A stretch of 64,000 nucleotides of DNA from Nomia melanderi. Its lineage: Eukaryota > Arthropoda > Insecta > Hymenoptera > Halictidae. The notes under the pieces were generated by a model. That model did no database searches and was not told where the DNA came from. It saw only the letters and a program-made list of their open reading frames with translations. Shown here piece after piece: positions 1 to 12,009 of the stretch. Within the stretch, counting starts at the first letter, position 1. Each line of letters begins with the position of its first letter. The position numbers and the translations under genes were made by a program. The DNA is taken from NCBI RefSeq assembly GCF_051020985.1, contig NC_135010.1, forward strand, positions 14,196,001 to 14,260,000, given 5' to 3'.

Positions 1-1206
1 CGCTGGGAGACTGTCCTCGTAAAAGGGAAGCTAATTATTCTGCTCCGTGGGAAAGTCGATCGCACGGCAAGCAGTAGATTCGGATATTAAATATTCTTTT
101 CGAGAGCTGCACGGCGCGCGGAATAATCGCGGAAAAATGCGCTCGCGAATATCGGCGATCGTTTATTAGCGGCAATTTCTTTCGTTCCACGGGTCCCGGC
201 GCGGCGCGGCGCGCGTACGATTCGATTGCCCGTTGAAATTTTATTTCAATGCCCGATTCAATTTTCGCCCCGTCTCGCTACTAAAATAATTGTTGGTACG
301 TATCATTGATCAACATCCGATATTGCCGCGGAATACCGGGAACGTGATTCGGTGCTTAATTTGCCAGCTGCGATTCAATCGTGCGGCCTGCTGCCCCCCT
401 CCCCTCTCCCGCCGTGCGGGCCGAATGGAACGCGCAAAGTCGATTACGAAATTAATTCGCTGCTTTTTCTTTCCACCGTTGTTCTCCTTGCTCACGCGGA
501 ACGTCGCGCTCGACGGACGGGACGATATCGGGCCGAGAGAAACAGACGCGATTCGTCTTGTCGCGAGAAAAAAAGAAGGTAACCGTGCGGAATAATGATA
601 CCAAATGGGCCGGAGCACGCGCGGCCGCGCGTTTACTCGTCGCGAGCGGGCATTTAAGATAAATTACCGTCATGCAATCGGTGGGATTCGCGCGAGTCGC
701 GGTCTCTCCCGATGAAAACATAATGTTTGATTAAACTGTCAGGCGTATCGCGATCCTTCGACCGTCCAGACTGCCCGGCCGCGTCGAAGAGTAATGACCG
801 GCTAGCGCCGCGACACTCTATTCTTTCATTATCGCCGTTCGCGCGACAAACAACGGGACGAAAAAATGCATTACTGAACAACGCGGCGATTACGGCTCGC
901 GTGCGAGTCCCGGCGATAGCGCACGTTCAATCGATAGTATAACGGATGGAAGATCTCGTGTTCGTATTCGTGCCGGTTATTAATGGCTTCGGTACCTACA
1001 GCTAATAGTTTGAACAATGATTTCATCTGCATTCCTGCAGAATCCGGAGATTTATCTTCGTATTTCCAAATGTCGCTTAGAAGTTCCACGGAACACTCTC
1101 TCTTTTTTTCGAGAGCGTAGCGCGATGAAGGACAAGTCTGATGAGCTTGGAGATTATTAAATCTTATATATTCAATTCATTGACGTTCGGAGGCGCGGGC
1201 ACTGTT

Positions 1207-1425
1207 TTAACCCTTTGCACTCGAGAGGTGACTCTCAGTCACCACTTGATTCGATGCAGTAGAACTATAAAATTTGATATTTATATATCGGATAAAATAT
1301 TCGGATAAAAAAGCTTTCAATTTACTTGTGATTATTCTTTGAGTTCATTTAAAGAAATATCGTGTTTGTATAGTTAGAAAACGTTAAGTATTTCCAGCGA
1401 AATACTTCCGAGTGCAAAGGGTTAA
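1207..1425 (+). mobile_element. TTAA-flanked MITE, piggyBac-like (copy A, best preserved)
   Basis: A 211-bp element lies between two TTAA tetranucleotides. Its left end CCCTTTGCACTCG and right end CGAGTGCAAAGGG form a perfect 13-bp terminal inverted repeat. Just inside the left end is a hairpin with arms GGTGAC and GTCACC (1227-1243). Just inside the right end is a second one with 8-bp arms AAGTATTT and AAATACTT (1386-1407). The interior is AT-rich against GC-rich flanks and has no ORF. TTAA duplication with ends starting CCC is the pattern of the piggyBac superfamily, so I infer a non-autonomous piggyBac-type MITE. No transposase was seen in the window. Confidence 0.85.
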
Positions 1426-2604
1426 ACTTTGAGTCAAGGAACAACGTCTCACGCCGAAAGCAGCCTCTTCCTCCACATTTTCCCAACAGTCTAACGTCCA
1501 GTCAATCGCGCAACAGACTAAACTACCGGATTCTCTCAGTTTTCAGTCGCGCGCTTCGCCAGTCGCCGACGCGTAGCAACTGTAAGACGGTTTTTACCCG
1601 CTCGAAACTCGGCCCGGCCGAAATTAGACAAAAGTAGCTTACTCCGGGCTTCGGGTGCTCGGGGACTAAAACGCGGGGGCGAACTCGGGGGCGGGCCACG
1701 GAGAATTCGGCTTACGCTCGGAGCGGAAGCTACTTAGACGCGGAATATATCAAACTTGCCGGGAACTTAAGGCGCAACCGGGAGCCCGGCGCCGTTGCAG
1801 CGAATGGCTAATAAAATTAAACTATACGCCCGACGCGGCGTGGCCTGTCTGACCCGCGTCGCTCGCCTCCGAGCGCGGCCAGTCGGTTGCCACGCGTTCG
1901 AACCCGATCGATCTGAACCGTACGCACGCGGACGGCCGTCGGAAATCCACCGTTCGTCGAATCCTCTCGCACGTAGCTCCGCCCGTATTAGTACGCAAAC
2001 GGCCGGGGTTATCTAAACAAGAAATCTACCTCGCGTCGCTCGCCCCGAACGCTTCCCTTTCACGGAACGGGGAGACGCGGAGCGGGAACGTCTTAGAGAC
2101 GCGGAACTTTGATCGCGAACGGTCTCCGCGCGGAAAGATACGCACGGCTGAGTGCCCGGTTAGACGCAGAAGAGTGCATTTCCCTGCAGTAACCCCGGGG
2201 GCGTAATCTTTGCTCCCGCTTCCTCTTGTTCGCCGCTCCACCTCCGTCGTCCCCTTTCCGCCCCGCGTCTGGCCCGCGCGGCAATCCACGCGAAAAGATA
2301 GAAACGTCGAGAGTCGGCCTCCCCCGCGCACCGTTCTTCGAGCCGGAGCGCGGTGCCGATCGTCGACGGCGATGTATCGCGACGGAATTACCCTCGGGGC
2401 AGGCAGTGTGAGTCGCGCGAAAACCGATCCGCGCGAGCGGGCCGATTTCACGATGCGCTCTCGATAGAATAAGCCGACCGTTGAACCGCGAGAATTACTA
2501 CTGCCGCGGTTCCCGTTCATTTCCCTCGAAATCTGCTTAAACAGGTCAGAGCTCGGTCCAGAGTGGGGAACGGGGGCAACGCGGGGACGAGGAGAATAAA
2601 ACAA

Positions 2605-2638
2605 GGGAGAGAGAGAGGGAGAGAGAGAGAGAGAGAGG
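2605..2638 (+). repeat. (GA)n microsatellite
   Basis: Short, slightly interrupted GA dinucleotide tract. The GAGAG core could bind a GAGA-type factor, but nothing else supports a regulatory role. Confidence 0.9.
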
Positions 2639-5466
2639 TTGGAAACGTTTCGAAGCACGGTTCGATATCGTCGTTAGACACGCATCCAGAGCGGGCAGAA
2701 TATTTTGCGAGTCGCGAACCGAACGAATGAAACGCGGGAAGCGCGGAAGAGCGTGACGCCTCCATTATTAATCGCGGAAGCGAAAGTCATTAGCCAGGTG
2801 GACGCGCCCCGATGACGATGAAAGGTTTTCTGCCGGTGAAACGATGAGCCGTGAGCCGTGCTGGAACGCGATTAAAGCCGTTTCGCGCCGTAGGTGCCGT
2901 TCACGGATTCATTGCCGGATCAATTTTAATCACTTCCGCCCGACATCTATACTGGGCCGAGTTACACAATCTAATGCGTTCCCTATTAATTTCAGAGTAG
3001 CCATTAGCCCAATACCGCCCCCCGTTTGTCCTCCGCCCCCGGTACGGCGCTCCCCGCGTGCCCCGGACCGTCGATCCATCACTATATCCCGCAATATTGT
3101 CAGAATTCAATAAAGCAAACGAGCTGTTGATTCAATGCTCGCGGTCCGCTGTACACGGGAACGCGATTGGATCCACTCGATCAGGATGATCAGACTTCCG
3201 AAACGGCGGACGAGCCTCGCGCTCGCGCTCGCTCGCGATACACACCCGAATCGCGTCGGGATGATTAATCGAAAAACAGAGGGCGATGCGCAGAGCCGGC
3301 TGAGCCGCAGCGACGACGAGGGGGCGGCGGCCGGGGGACTTGTCTCGGTTAGCGGCGGATGCAATTCCATTCGGCGAGAGAAAAAATTCATAGATCTCGG
3401 CAAGTGGAGCGCGCCGCCGAGATTTCTCTCCGCCGATCTAGAAGGCAAACAGAACCGCGCCGGGAACTGCGAGCGGAGGCTATTAAATTACGATGAGAAA
3501 GGGAAGACCGCGGAAGGGAAAATGCGGTTCGACGGCGGCCGAATCGAATTCGGTCTTCTTCCGGTCGGCGAGCGTCACGCTGCCGGGAGTCGTCGGACGT
3601 TCCACGTGTTCGACTCGTATCGGGTTTGCACCGAGGAAACGAAAACGACGCGTGTAAGTATAATTCAGAATTAACGAGCAATCTCTACGTCGCTCATGTT
3701 CGCTTCGCGGATTCGAGATACTTATTCGACCCGATGGAACGCCGGGCGCGATCCGACGCAAAGCGAATCGTTCGCATGCGACGCGAGTCGATACCCGGCT
3801 GCCGCTCGCAGCGGGGGATCGTTGAAAAACGGAGCCGGGGACTGCATAAAGTCGAGATCGACCGAAACGCCGGACCTGTATCGCTCGCTGGGGGACGCCG
3901 AGGAGGAGAAGAGAGCCCGGCTTCGCAGGAAACACGGCCAAAGACAAAGGGAGGAGTGAAAACGGTAGCCGGAGAGAATAAGAAACGAGACGAAAATCGT
4001 GCCGCGCAGCGGATTTCAAAGAGGACGGGGAACAATGGGCCGGCTCCGCCGTGCGGCACCGGATTCTTTCGCGAATTCATTCAACGATGTAACGGCGCGA
4101 TGAGGAACGACATTTCGCCGATGAATGCGCGCGCGCGCGAAAGAAGAAGGGTGGCAGCCGCGCCGAGTGCTCGGGGAAAGGGATAGCACGCGATTGTACG
4201 CTTAAGGACAGCCCGAGCCCGCTCGTCCCTGTTTCGGCTGGCAGTTTTTCCGGAAACGAGCCGGCCCCTTCCGTCTTCTCCGCGGACGTCGTCCCAGTTT
4301 CCCCGCGCGGAGAGCCCCCGCCGCGTATCCCTTTCGGCTCGCGGAACCCGCGTACGCGCGCTCGTTTCGGATTGCGGCGTGTAGTTCCGGGTCACGGCGA
4401 TATATTGTCAACGACGCTCGCGCGCGCATGTGTGCCGGGAACGGCGGACGTCAAAAGAAACGGTAATCTGGAACGCGTTACTTCCGCGTCGCCGGCTCCG
4501 TCGACGTCCCGCGCGCGACAGAAAGGAACCGGTCCCCCGATCTCGCGCCCCCGCGAACTCCGCCCGGGCTTTTTGTCCGCGCTCTGTTCGCTTTCACGGG
4601 ATTAGTTAGCTCCGGTGGCCCGTTACTCTCCTCTGGACAGTTCCGTCGCCGACTGGAACAACCGTCGCTGCTTATTGGATCGCAGGATACCACTGATACG
4701 AAACTGACTTGAACACCAAGATTTTAGGCTTGATTCTCACAAATAGCTACGGAAAGATGTCCTGAAGAAGACTGTTCAGTCGAAAGACTTCTTGCACCCC
4801 TTTCCCTTCGCTAAGATTACCTTAGAAACTCGTTTCTAATTCGGAAGTCCCGTTCCGGGAACAATCGCCGTCAAAGGCTACTTTTCGCGAGTCTCGGTCG
4901 AAAATTATACGCTCCCGCATCCGATCTCCCGCGACGATACCGCCGGAATTGTGAATCGATCTCGCCGGAGCAGAGCAACGGTCCCTTTCAGCCGGCGACG
5001 TCCCGCCGCCAGGATAAATTAACACGAGCGCATTATCTTGACGCGGAGGGTTGGGCGAGCGCCTAATGAAAGACAAACAGCTGTCCGCGGTAAGCTCGGC
5101 GTGCAGGCGCGCGCTTTGTTTGCGCCCGAAGAAAAAGCTGAAGCCGCTGAGCAACGGCCGCGACGAAATCCTGCGGGCTGTCAGCGAAAGGAACATCCGC
5201 GTCCGGCGGCCGGCGGACGTCGGTGGCCGTCGGGCTCTCGAAATTCGGGCGCAGCCGGCGATCCGGCGGAGTCGCGTTATCATGCCCGCATGCTGCGGCC
5301 GCGCGCTGCCCCGTGGATTTTCACGGAAAACCGAGCGGCGTCCGCGAACAAAGGAAAGAACGGGGAGGACAGCAGGCGACGCGCGAACAACAGCAGGCGG
5401 AGCTGGTAGTCTCGTGACCCGATGCGCGGACTGGTATTAGTGGATCGGTGATATCGGAAACTATAG

Positions 5467-5614
5467 TATAGTGTTACTATAGTGTAGATAATGAGGAGGT
5501 GGATCTTGAGAAATCGAGAGCCAAGAATAAATATATGTATTATAGTGTTACTATAGTGTAGATTATGAAGAGGTGGATTTTGAGTAATCGAGAGCTAGGA
5601 ATAAATATATATTT
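5467..5614 (+). repeat. Two-unit 74-bp tandem duplication
   Basis: Two adjacent copies, 5467-5540 and 5541-5614, share the same order of words: TATAGTGTTACTATAGTG, then GAGGTGGAT, then AATCGAGAG, then AATAAATATAT. They differ at only a few positions and have an exact 74-bp period. Each unit contains the small palindrome ACTATAGT and ends AT-rich. The block sits at the left edge of the low-GC repeat block at 5640-7010 and may be part of the same element. Confidence 0.85.
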
Positions 5615-5639
5615 TTAATAAAATATGGAAACAACACGG

Positions 5640-7010
5640 ACAACGCATGAAAAGTACAACTCAATGCCATGGTGGCCAACATGACTCTGCTCCCGCAACA
5701 CACTTACACTCTTTCCCGAAAATCATTCTCTCCCCCACAAGCATTCTTCTCACTCGCACTCATGAACACTCGGATGCATCCCTGGAATGCTGGCCCTGCA
5801 ATCTTGAGTCCGCAACGTTGCAGGCCACTTTCCCTCGACCGTTTTACAGCCTGTCCTTCACTCACACTCATTCTTACATTCACTCTTCTCAAAAATACCT
5901 ACGCTAAAAATTCTGGATACTACATTATTTACCACAATTAATCATTCAATGAATCTACTAAACAGGAAAATTTCAATTACTTCGAGATCAATATATTTAA
6001 AGATTCTTAGTCGCAAGGGGAGCATCCCCTGTCTCGAGTTTCGTAACCTGCGACACCAATGAATAACCTATGGCACCCCAAACTGCTGCGTCCCGCGGAT
6101 ATTTCATTTTCTCATTCCCGATGAAAGGAAATCACGAATTCCGCCGCTCATCTTTTCCTCGCATCGATGCAGCGAATTGATGCGCAACGCCTACTACAGT
6201 AGGATGAGACTTTGCAGGGAATTGTCGCGACTCGCGTGTTTCAACGAACAGAGAAGCATACAGTTTATCAAAATGAAGTGATTAAACAGAAGAATGTATC
6301 CTGGCAGACCGCTCGCAATAGATTCTCGCGTGACACTCTCTTAGCTTATCCTGTCTTACCGTCTCCTATCGTACTGCCCTGCCACTCAAGTCGCACGCAC
6401 TTTCAACAGCCACCCCTCATCATTCTTTCCTTCTCTTCGCGAACACCCCTTCTCACTCGCACCCTGTGCATCTATAGCTAGCGTACTCTTAGTCGCGCGA
6501 GCACTTTCAAAATTACTCGATTCTTACGGCCCAAACATTCTTCCTTCGGCCATTCGAGATCATCCTGTCCGCGACCAATTGACCTTTCGAATCCGACTCG
6601 TGGTAGGGAATAGAAGGAAGAGATACACTCACTGGGTAACAATAACAAAAATGTGCAGAACACTTTATTTCAATATAACTGACTCGTTAAGGGTTACTCG
6701 CTAATTCTCAAAATGTCTCTCTTCTCACTCGCATCTTTCGTCAAAATTCACGCTTTTCTCACGGTCCAGTCGCTCTGTTCGACTCTTCCTCGCATTCTTC
6801 CAGCCACTCAAGATTTTCCAAACGCAGTCACACTATTTAGCAAACATCGCGGCGGCGATCAATCGCAGTATAACCTGGTCGCCCGCGCGCACACAGAACA
6901 TACCATTCATCCCACACTCAGTCACTCATCTGGGAAAAACCCTACAATAGTTTGCGTTGCAACGTGTTTTCTTTCCCCATAATGTCCGCTTAAATGCTCA
7001 TTCTAAAGTC
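5640..7010. repeat. Unclassified interspersed repeat block, possibly a decayed retroelement
   Basis: This stretch has lower GC and a C/T/A-rich vocabulary unlike its flanks. The word CTTCTCACTCGCA recurs in diverged context near 5747, 6446 and 6722, and related CACTCACACTC phrases are scattered through it. Open frames are short (about 90 codons) and show no reverse transcriptase, integrase or gag motif. I cannot assign a class; a solo LTR, a decayed LTR element or a satellite-like block are all possible. Confidence 0.35.
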
Positions 7011-8438
7011 TCCGCTACGATATCGGAGCTTATTATTGAAAGCAACACCGGAGCAGTAACGTCGAAGTAAAAGAAAAGTCTCTCGTTCGCCGCGCTCGGT
7101 CGGCCGTTAAATTGGAAACGCGATAGGAAAGTCGGTTCGATCGCAGCCGGCGAGGAAACAAAGGCGCGGAACCGTGGACGCGACTTGAAACTCGCGGCCG
7201 CCTGTCGATACGTCGTGCAAATAAAAATTCATGGCGGACCGGCGCCCGCCGAAAGCGGGAGAAATACGATACACGCCGCGAGCAAACCGAGCGTTTCAGT
7301 TTAGGGGAACGACCGCTCGCGGCTCCCTTGGAGGAATAGCGGGGATTACGTCTTCCCGTGCGCTTTAATCTTCCTTTCACGAGCGTTCTCGCGGTGTAAA
7401 TCGTGGGTTCCCGTGAAAGAGAGAAAGAAAAAAAGGGGCGGCTTAAGATCGGCGGGAGATCGGCGGGTCCGCGATAACGGGGCGCCTGGTGAATTCGAAA
7501 TTCCGGGGAATCGACGGGAACGTTATCCGGGGTCAGCGATATCGCGGCCTTATTGAATCGTGCTCCGCCGGCGATACGATACGATCGAGTACACGCGGAG
7601 GATGTGTGAAAAATAATCTAAACCCGGAATCGTTCGTCGAAGGGGCGGCCGGAGCCGAGGGTGCCGCCGCGCGAACGTTCGCGCGAGTATTGCGCCCCGG
7701 TCGTTCGCGAAATTTCATATCTGGCAGCCGCGGCGCGGCTTTTATGGGCCGACGGGCGCTTCTTAGAAACCAAACTGTCCTCGCAAATTCCAGGCCGGTG
7801 ACGATATTCCGTTCGTAGGCGCACGGGGAGCTTTAACGGTCCGCGGACTATCTCGAATTTAAAGCGGTGTTATTGAACGCGGGCGTTAAAAAATATATAC
7901 GCCGGGGAATATCGAGCGAGCGGAGACGGAGATCCGATTGGCAGGGCCCGGTCCGCGGAACGAACGGGGAGAAACGCGGGAGTTAAGTGCCCGGAGCGGA
8001 AAATTCAAAGGGAAACGATGCGTTTCCGTTGATGGAAAGTTCTTCCGTCGAAAGTCTTAGCCGTTACTCTTTGTAGCGAAAATCCTCTTTGCCCGGATAC
8101 CCGCTCCGCCGTGGAGAGGAAGGCGAGCCTTAAAAAGGCTCGCGCCGCGCGCTGTCCTGGACGAGCGATGGTCTTATCCGCAAGTTCGACCCGCGAGTTC
8201 GCGATACCCGCCCTTCCTGTTAAACTTTAACGAAGGTGACGAACGTACTACGCCCCGCGTATTTCACTTCGCGTGCGCCCACGCTCGGAGGAGACTTCCA
8301 CTTCCTTCGCCGGGCGATTTCTTTTACGACGCTGCGCACACCGAGGATTGATGCGCTTCAACGAACTCTGCAACCTCTTTTCGCTAATCCTCGGTCCTCT
8401 CCGCGTTCGTGGGAAGGAGAGACTGCGAAGATGAACGT

Positions 8439-8685
8439 TTAACGCGTTGAATGCCGTGGGGGTCACCGGTGACCCCCAAGCAAATCGATTTACTATAATT
8501 CACTCGATTAAACGATGTTTATTCGCAAACATTTCTATATTACAAATAATGCTCCGCATTGCGGTGACGTTCAGTTCGATGAACGTGCAATGATAATAAT
8601 CCAATTCAGTCAAATGATTAAATATTGTATTTTTTCCAGTTTGTGTATTTCGCAACGTGAAATTGCGCGGCATTCAACGTGTTAA
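8439..8685 (+). mobile_element. TTAA-flanked MITE, second subfamily (copy B)
   Basis: The element is bounded by TTAA at 8439-8442 and 8682-8685. Its ends are CGCGTTGAATGCCG and, read inward from the right, CACGTTGAATGCCG, matching at 13 of 14 positions. A perfect 20-bp palindrome, GGGGGTCACCGGTGACCCCC, lies at 8458-8477, again just inside the left end. The interior is AT-rich and has no ORF. The end sequence differs from copy A, so this is a separate subfamily with the same architecture. Confidence 0.8.
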
Positions 8686-8708
8686 TGGTCTCTGGTGATT
8701 TCTCTTTA

Positions 8709-8789
8709 AACTCAGTTAAAAGAAACCATCGTCTTTCTAGTTACGTATCAAGTATTGCTAACGAAATACTTCCGAGTGCAAAGGGTTAA
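8709..8789 (+). mobile_element. Truncated right half of a copy-A-type MITE (copy C)
   Basis: Only the right part is present. It ends CCGAGTGCAAAGGG followed by TTAA, with the hairpin arms AAGTATT and AATACTT just inside, as in copy A. The sequence left of the hairpin also aligns with copy A (around its TTTAAAGAAA and TAGTTA words). It starts only about 24 bp after the end of copy B, so one insertion may have removed or displaced the left half of this older one. Confidence 0.75.
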
Positions 8790-9168
8790 CCTGACAACCT
8801 TAGTTTCTATTTTACTAGCCCTAATAGACACTCTGTAACTCAGAAGAAGCTGCTTCCGCGTCGGGCTACGCGAATTTCAGCGACTCCAAATTGGCTGCGC
8901 GCGTCCGCCGGCGGAATCGTCGATTCCTCCACTTGTTCGACAAAGGAGCCGTCGCGGCTGGCGACTCGGTGTCCCGGCGCTAGGAAAACGTCTCATAAAA
9001 GTCGAGAAAAACAACGGGCCAGCCGTACGTGCGCCTCGGGGGTGGCCGGTCCACGTTCAACCCCTGTCCATCCCGAACGCCGGCTGCTTTCGCCAGGCCC
9101 GCGAGATCTATTCAATTTACCTTTTTCCCCGGCAACGGAGGGGATCCCGCGCCAACAAAGGAAAGAAG

Positions 9169-9214
9169 CGAGCGAGCGTACGGGTCGGTTCGCGGGATCG
9201 GCCTCGCTCGCTCG
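9169..9214. repeat. 10-bp inverted repeat of CGAGCGAGCG
   Basis: CGAGCGAGCG at 9169-9178 is matched by its exact reverse complement CGCTCGCTCG at 9205-9214, with a 26-bp loop. Both arms are low-complexity GC-rich tetranucleotide runs, so they may have arisen by chance or slippage. Confidence 0.6.
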
Positions 9215-10766
9215 CGTCGCGAGGCGGGGCACACGCGGAGAACCGTCGGCGGTGCTTAAAGCCCGGAGGGTCCTTTGAAACTTTACAATTTCATTCCTCC
9301 GGACGCGAAGCAGCGCGAAGATTCCGCGCCGGCTCTCGCCCGGATTTTTGTCTGACCTCTCCGGTAGCCTGCGGACTTTTTTCGCCGGCTTCTCAAAGGA
9401 CACCGGCGCGGCGCGACCACGTAACCCGAATCATTTCGCCCGCGCTCCCCTCGATCCCGCCGGAATCGCGTTCCGCGCGCGAAACGTCGGAATGAATTCG
9501 CTTACGAGAGCCCCTCGCTCGCGTCGGTCGAACGTACGCGGAGTACAAAGGGAGGGAAGCTCGTTGAAACGGCGAGAACGCGAGCGGAGGTTCCTTTCGG
9601 TCCCGCGAGGGGATGCAGTCGATTTTAAACGAAACTCGAGTGTTCGCGGAGCGTGAGCTTTGAACGTATCCGCGGGCGCGGAGGCTTCGCGCTAAACGGT
9701 TTGCGTTTCTTTACCGGATCGCCAACGTTGCGAGGAGAAACCGCGTCTCGCGTGCTCACGCGATCGAAACGCGATATTCGGAGAGACAAATCGGAGAGAG
9801 AGTTGGACTCTACGCACGCGAACGGACACGTTCGAGCAATTATATCCGAGATAATTACGCGACGTTCGCGGTTGCTTTCGAACGGCGTCGAGGGGAATTA
9901 GCGTCGTCCGAAGGCGTCGATTCGAATCTGCTCCAGATACCAGAATTCGTTTCTCCGACGAAAATATCAGTTACCTTTCGATCGAAGTGTAGAGGCGACG
10001 ATCTTTGAGTCAACACGAGTAGGAAGCATTTCACGGTAACAGTGCAATCTATTTTGTCTCTGATTGTTCATATCCGGTTCCTGTTGCGAACTGTACACAG
10101 CGACGCGGTGAATAGCGGTATTAATGTTCCCCAGCCTCGGCGAGCGTCGATTTAAAGGAATAGAAGCGCAAAGATCCGCGATCCGACACGAACGGTCCGT
10201 AAACGAGCGACTCTCGGCACGGTAGATCGCTTTCCCGGTTTTCCCGCGCGTAATCGTACACCTCTCGCGACGTCGAACGAGAACCGGTCGCATAATTCAG
10301 CCCGGCGGACTCATTTTTTTCCTGTTTCATTCGCCGGGACGCACTCGCGGATCCGAGAGCGTAGCAGATTAAAAGTTTCATCATTTGGGCGGCTTCCGCG
10401 CGAGGCCGCCTCGAGTTTTCGCCGCAATTTTCGCGGCGCACTCGAAAAAACGAACGACTCGTGTTTCATAGCCGAAACGCGAGAGCACGTCGCCGCGCCG
10501 GGGAAAGAAACCGAGTTCCTGTTAGCCTTAATTAGTGCCGCGCCGGCGCTCGCACGCCCGCGCGCTCCTGTCCGCGGCCGTGTCCGGTCGGCCCGAATAA
10601 CCGTGTAATATATTTTTAATCCGATTCGTGCGTCGCCGAACGGTCGCGCGTCGAAATCACGCGACAAAGAACGGGAAACTCGATTCGGGCCCGCTCGGAA
10701 TTCCCACTCGAACGCGAAATAATAGAGATTACTATGTTAAATCCGCGTAACAACGAGGGAATCGCG

Positions 10767-10795
10767 CGGCAGCGGCGGCGGCGGCGGCGGCGGCG
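10767..10795 (+). repeat. (CGG)n trinucleotide tract
   Basis: About eight CGG units in an otherwise ordinary GC-rich stretch. The overlapping open frame reads it as poly-Arg and I do not take that as coding. Confidence 0.85.
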
Positions 10796-11766
10796 TCGCG
10801 CGTGTGGCGATCCGGAGTTAAACGCGGAAAAAAAGGTCCGGTTGAAATACGCGAGGGCTTTCAAAAAGCTGGCATCGATGTCCAAAACAAAGCGCCACGA
10901 GAAAAAAAAGCATGGCCGCCGGGGCCGCGGGGCCGAGGGGGGAGGAAACGAAAAAAGCTCCGTGCAAAACCGTAAACACGTCGAGAACTGACGTATCAAC
11001 GGGGAAAATCGCGCGGGACGCGAAACAACTGGTCCGGCCGCCGCTATCTAAACGCACCCGCGAGACACCGATTGATGTTACATCGACAGAGATAACGGTT
11101 GTCCAAACAATACAGCCGCGCGTCAAAAGCGGTCCGCGTTAAAACTGTTTATTGTAGCCGGCCGCTTTTGCACGGTGCGCGACGCGCGCCTCGCTAATGA
11201 GACAATCTCGTCGCCCTGGGAATTCGCGCACCCCGGCTCGAGGTGGCGGGTCGTTTAGCTTCGCCACCCTTCCCTCGAAAACGCCGGGGTAGATCCGCGA
11301 GACTAGCGGAGAACGAGAATCTATAAAGATCTACGCGCCTCTCGTATCTGGGTCGCGAGCGGAGCCGCGCGTCGGCGAAATTTTTTTTCCTCCCTTCTCG
11401 TATCGCGAAAGCACTTCCTCGCTTTTGAATCCCACTCGTGGAAGCGTACCAGAGGGTAGAAGGTATACGGGTGTCTCCGGAGAAGATTCTCTTTCACCTT
11501 CCGATCGCGAATAGACGGCGACCCAGATCGTTGATACAGAACATCGCGGCAGGAAACGTTTGGTAATTCCAAAAATCGCTCGGGCGTATTCCGCGCCGCG
11601 GTGCACAGCTCCGCGAACGATATTGGAATCGGAAAGCTGCTCTTACCGGATTTCCACGTGCCAACTGGCCAATCGACGATCGTCCCCGTTCGGTACGAAT
11701 GTTCCATGCTGGTTCGAGTGTTGACACGAACTACCGAGCATTTGATAAGATTGATATGTGATTCGT

Positions 11767-12009
11767 ATAAGAATTTGCACTCGAAAGTTTTTCTCTTGAT
11801 GTATTCTATACTTTCTAATTAGATGTAGACAACATTCTTTGAAATGAATTTAACAAGAAATACATAAATTAGGTACCAAAATTACTTTCTTTCAATATTT
11901 CACGTATTGATGCAGTATACAAAGGTTAATGGTAAATACCAAAGTTTATAATTCTGCTGTATCAAATCATCAGGCAACTGGGTGTCGCCTCTCGAGTGCA
12001 AAGGGTGAA
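11767..12009 (-). mobile_element. Copy-A-type MITE in inverted orientation (copy D)
   Basis: Read on the minus strand from 12005, this begins CCCTTTGCACTCGAGAGG, as copy A does. It continues with the same ordered words (TTTGATA, GATGCAG or ATACAGC, AACTATAAA or AATTATAAA). The subterminal hairpin is AGGCGAC with GTTGCCT around an ACCCA loop. The other end, near 11771, is degraded to GAATTTGCACTCG, and both flanking TTAA sites have mutated (ATAA and TGAA). No ORF is present. Confidence 0.7.

Noticed and set aside
1892..1910. B-box-like GTTCGAACCC
   Set aside because: No A box at the correct distance and no cloverleaf could be drawn.
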